DNA from: Chloroflexota bacterium
GTDB lineage: Bacteria; Chloroflexota; Anaerolineae; B4-G1
Reading direction: 5' to 3'
Assembly: GCA_003648125.1 (NCBI GenBank)
Contig: QMOE01000067.1
Coordinates: 1-8,559 of the forward strand
Length of the DNA: 8,559 nt
Both the position numbers and the translations under genes were made by a program. A model generated the notes under the pieces. It was not told where the DNA came from. It made no database searches and was given only the letters and a program-made list of their open reading frames with translations. Within the stretch, counting starts at the first letter, position 1. Each line of letters begins with the position of its first letter. Positions 6,110-8,559 of this stretch are shown one piece after another.

Positions 6110-8278
6110 ATGACAAATCGCAAACCCTTGCTCGCTTTACTCATCGTGGGAATAGTTCTGCTCGCGGCGGCCGGCGTCCTCTACTTTACCCAATCGCAAA
6201 GCAGCCAGCCGCTAGAGATCACTCCTCCTGCTTCGCTGGCTGAACTGGCCGAGCAGTACCCCAAGCTGGCCCACGTCCTCAACGACCCCGAATTGGGATC
6301 AGTCTACAAAGAGTTCCTGGTTGCCTATCAAGAGGGAGGCGAGGAAGCGGCGCGGGAGATGGCAGACAAGCGCGGTATGCTCACGCCCGGTGGAGACGTC
6401 GCCATCGCCCTCATCCTCGATACGGAAGAGAGCGACCCGCTCGTGGCTCAATTGGAGGCCGCCGGCGTCGCCGTCGTCAGTGCCTACCGCGACAGAATCA
6501 ACGTCTCCGTGCCGATGGAGATGATCGAGGCCGAACTGCAGGCCAATCAGCCGGGCGCGACTTTTGCCCAACTTACCGAACTGGAACACGTCATCGGCGT
6601 AGAACTGCCGGAGACACGCACCCCCAACGGCAGCAACATCGAAGGGGAGGGAGTGTCCATCATAGACGCCGATGAGTGGCACCAGGCTGGTTTCACCGGC
6701 GCGGGGCTGCGCATCGGCATCCTCGATCTGGGCTTCAAGGGCTACCAGGACCTGCTGGGGGTCGAACTGCCGGATGACGTCGTGCTAGAAACCTTTGGCT
6801 GGTACGACGAGGACGAGGTTCACGGCGCCGCCTGCTCCGAGATCGTCCACGAGGTGGCCCCGGAGGCCCAACTCTTCTTCGCCTGGTACGATGGCTCCGA
6901 CGCCGCGATGGGGGAAGCGGTGGACTGGCTGCTGGATCAAGGGGTAGACATCATCTCCCACTCGGCGGGGGGCCTGGTTGGCCCCCGCGACGGCAGTGAG
7001 TGGGATGCCCTGCTGGTGGACGATCTGGCCGCCCAGGGCATCCTGTGGGTCAACTCGGCCGGCAACGAGGGGTTGGGTCACTATCGGGGCACATTCACCG
7101 ACGAGGACGGCGACAATATCCACGAGTTCGCCCCGGGCGACGAGATGCTGCCCATCTACAACTGGGGCTTTGTCAAAGTCATCCTTAGTTGGGAGGACGA
7201 CTGGGAACGGGCCGCCCAAGACTATGAACTCTATCTCTACGACGCATCCGGCAACGAGTTGGCCTCCTCCCAGGACGCTCAGTCGGGCGATGTCGGGAAC
7301 GAGCCTTACGAGGGAATTTTGTACGAGACCGGCGGTGACACTGTCTACGCCGTCGTCGAGGCCTACGAAGTTGACCGGGCCGTGACGCTGGATATTTACG
7401 TGAACGGGGGAGATGTGGCCTATCCCTCTCCGGCTCACAGCATTTGCCCGCCGGGGGACGCGCTGGGGTCATTGACTGTGGGCGCGGTCAACTATTGGGA
7501 TGACACCCTGGCCGACTATAGCTCCCAGGGCCCCACCAGCGACGGGCGACTCAAGCCAGAAATCGCGGCTCCGGCGGGGGTCTCCGGGGTCACCTACGGC
7601 CACAACGGATTCGATGGCACGTCCGCCTCCTGCCCCCACATCGCCGGCGCCGCCGCGCTGGTCTGGCAGGCCCACCCCGAGTTCAGCCGCCAGGAGGTGG
7701 TGGACTTTTTACTGACCAATGCTATTGACCTCGGCCCCTCCGGCCCGGATACCGGTTACGGCTACGGGCGACTGCAACTATCGTCGCCACCGGCGCTAGT
7801 CCCGCCGACCCCGCTGCCCGGCGCCGACACGCCCGCGCCGCCCACGGACGTGACACCCGCGCCGCTGCCCTCCCCCACCCCCGTGCCCTACGTTACCGTC
7901 ACCCCGGCGCCGCCCCCGCCGCCCCCTGGAACCGGAGCCGGGATCGGCCTGCTGGCGCTGACCAGCATCGGACTGCTCATCGGAGGACTGGGCTGCGCTG
8001 GGGGGGTGTTATTGCTCGTCGGTGTGGTCGGATTGATCGTCATGGGGCGGCGAGCGCAGCGCGCGCGACCGGTCACGCCTCCTCCCGTACCCCCGCCGCC
8101 TCTCGTGCCTCCGCAGATTCAATCCACGCGCTGCCAGGCCTGCGGAGCGGCAATACGGCCCGGCGCGCGTTTCTGCCCCACCTGCGGCAAACCCGTCGCG
8201 CCGCGTGTATGCCCCAACTGCGGGGCCGCGCTGAAAGAAAATTCCCGCTTCTGCCCCAAGTGCGGGCAGTCTCAATAG
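6110..8278 (+). CDS. Membrane-anchored subtilisin-family (S8) serine protease with C-terminal double zinc ribbon
   Basis: 722 residues. An N-terminal hydrophobic segment (about 7-26, no lipobox) is an anchor or signal. Residues 40-190 may be a propeptide-like region. The S8 catalytic residues are in order: Asp206 (GILDLGF), His238 (VHGAACSEIVH), oxyanion Asn319 (SAGNEG) and Ser505 (DGTSASCPHIAGAAAL). A segment at about 325-435 between Asn319 and Ser505 looks like an inserted beta-sandwich (LSWEDDW...YELYLYDASGNEL), like pre-peptidase C-type folds. After the domain come a Pro/Thr linker (560-607), a hydrophobic stretch (609-645), the basic RRAQRAR, a Pro-rich spacer, and two zinc ribbons: Cys675/678/689/692 and Cys701/704/715/718. 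By the positive-inside rule the protease is outside and the ribbons are in the cytoplasm. It is likely an active endopeptidase; the substrate is unknown. It is probably the last gene of the unit. Confidence 0.94.
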   Translation: MTNRKPLLALLIVGIVLLAAAGVLYFTQSQSSQPLEITPPASLAELAEQYPKLAHVLNDPELGSVYKEFLVAYQEGGEEAAREMADKRGMLTPGGDVAIALILDTEESDPLVAQLEAAGVAVVSAYRDRINVSVPMEMIEAELQANQPGATFAQLTELEHVIGVELPETRTPNGSNIEGEGVSIIDADEWHQAGFTGAGLRIGILDLGFKGYQDLLGVELPDDVVLETFGWYDEDEVHGAACSEIVHEVAPEAQLFFAWYDGSDAAMGEAVDWLLDQGVDIISHSAGGLVGPRDGSEWDALLVDDLAAQGILWVNSAGNEGLGHYRGTFTDEDGDNIHEFAPGDEMLPIYNWGFVKVILSWEDDWERAAQDYELYLYDASGNELASSQDAQSGDVGNEPYEGILYETGGDTVYAVVEAYEVDRAVTLDIYVNGGDVAYPSPAHSICPPGDALGSLTVGAVNYWDDTLADYSSQGPTSDGRLKPEIAAPAGVSGVTYGHNGFDGTSASCPHIAGAAALVWQAHPEFSRQEVVDFLLTNAIDLGPSGPDTGYGYGRLQLSSPPALVPPTPLPGADTPAPPTDVTPAPLPSPTPVPYVTVTPAPPPPPPGTGAGIGLLALTSIGLLIGGLGCAGGVLLLVGVVGLIVMGRRAQRARPVTPPPVPPPPLVPPQIQSTRCQACGAAIRPGARFCPTCGKPVAPRVCPNCGAALKENSRFCPKCGQSQ

Positions 8279-8337
8279 ACCCAGCTTCCAGGGCAAGGGT
8301 CTCGCGACGATAAGATGTTAAGGAGTAGTTCAAGAAC

Positions 8338-8420
8338 AACTTTGCATTTTGGCCTTTAGCGAGGAATCATCCTGAGCCTGTCGAAGGGTAAATTTTGCTA
8401 GAATCGAAAAGTACAAAGTT
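8338..8420. repeat. Possible short element bounded by AACTTTG / CAAAGTT
   Basis: AACTTTG (8338-8344) and its reverse complement CAAAGTT (8414-8420) flank 69 bases. The match continues loosely inward (AACTTTGCATTTT against AACTTTGTACTTTT on the other strand). It may be a miniature repeat unit, but the arms are short and chance is possible. Confidence 0.35.
8367..8388. repeat. CCTGAGCCTGTCGAAGG-type dispersed motif
   Basis: The core CCTGAGCCTGTCGAAGG is at 8371-8387, preceded by TCAT. I recognise this word from memory as very common between genes in many bacterial genomes, including Chloroflexota. Only one copy is in the window. Confidence 0.5.
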
Positions 8421-8464
8421 AATAATGAACACAACCCCTAACCTGGACAAGCCAGAACCAAAAA

Positions 8465-8559
8465 GGAACACAGAGACCACAGAGGCTTCGCAGACACAGA
8501 GATTCACCGAGTTTTTCTCTGCGTCTCCCTGTGTCTTCTCTGTAAAGCTCTGTGTTTCC
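8465..8559. repeat. Imperfect 95-bp palindrome rich in CACAGAG / CTCTGTG
   Basis: GGAACACAGAG (8465-8475) pairs with CTCTGTGTTTCC (8548-8559) with one bulged base; ACAGAG (8479-8484) pairs with CTCTGT (8538-8543); the inner parts (GCAGACACAGAG against CTCTGCGTCTCCCTGTGTC) pair imperfectly around a T-rich centre. The window ends at the end of the last arm, so the element may extend further. It resembles the CACAGAG interspersed repeats of environmental bacterial genomes (from memory). Confidence 0.65.

Larger units (their letters stand above)
8279..8559. other. Gene-free 3' tail with interspersed-repeat-like sequence
   Basis: This 281-base stretch holds no supported gene and no clear terminator hairpin with a T-run. 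It looks AT-richer than the genes. It contains three repeat-like elements listed separately: an inverted-repeat pair at 8338-8420, a CCTGAGCCTGTCGAAGG motif, and a CACAGAG-type palindrome. A frame open from ATG 8425 to the window end runs through the palindrome and is not accepted as a gene. Confidence 0.7.

Noticed and set aside
8425..8559. Open frame from ATG 8425 to the window end (45 codons)
   Set aside because: It has no ribosome-binding site and most of it is translation of the CACAGAG palindrome. A gene running off the edge cannot be excluded without more sequence.

Overview
The window reads as part of one bacterial chromosome, most likely from a Chloroflexota (Anaerolineae or Caldilineae-like) organism. 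This is an inference. It rests on the style of the genes: several Hanks-type Ser/Thr kinases, double zinc ribbons of the C-P-x-C-G...F-C-x-x-C-G type on unrelated proteins, Ala/Thr/Gln stalks, Pro/Thr linkers and beta-sandwich ectodomains. It also rests on moderately GC-rich DNA with palindromic repeats between genes. No rRNA or housekeeping marker is present to prove it.

Layout: five genes lie head to tail on the + strand with gaps of 48, 34, 35 and 64 bases, so they probably form one transcription unit that starts upstream of the window. In order they are: (1) the C-terminal part of a kinase with an FHA domain, cut by the left edge; (2) a kinase with three N-terminal zinc ribbons and a C-terminal polytopic membrane domain; (3) a kinase with one membrane span, a long A/T/Q stalk and two tandem copies of a beta-sandwich ectodomain; (4) a non-enzymatic protein with two zinc ribbons, one membrane span and a CARDB-like ectodomain; (5) a subtilisin-family (S8) protease flanked by two membrane segments with two zinc ribbons at its C-terminus. 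The last 281 bases hold no supported gene; they carry interspersed-repeat-like sequence.

Working together (inference): all five look like parts of a signalling module at the cell membrane. Predicted topology places every kinase domain and every zinc ribbon in the cytoplasm and places the beta-sandwich, CARDB-like and protease domains outside. The FHA domain of gene 1 is a phosphothreonine reader, so a kinase/reader/membrane sensor/protease circuit is plausible. The zinc ribbons shared by genes 2, 4 and 5 are candidates for a common docking or nucleic-acid-binding element.

The most notable points are the transmembrane subtilase with cytoplasmic zinc ribbons, the kinase fused to an ECF-S-like or MASE1-like membrane domain, and the different hairpins that occupy three of the four intergenic gaps. 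I see no CRISPR array, tRNA, rRNA, insertion sequence or complete mobile element.
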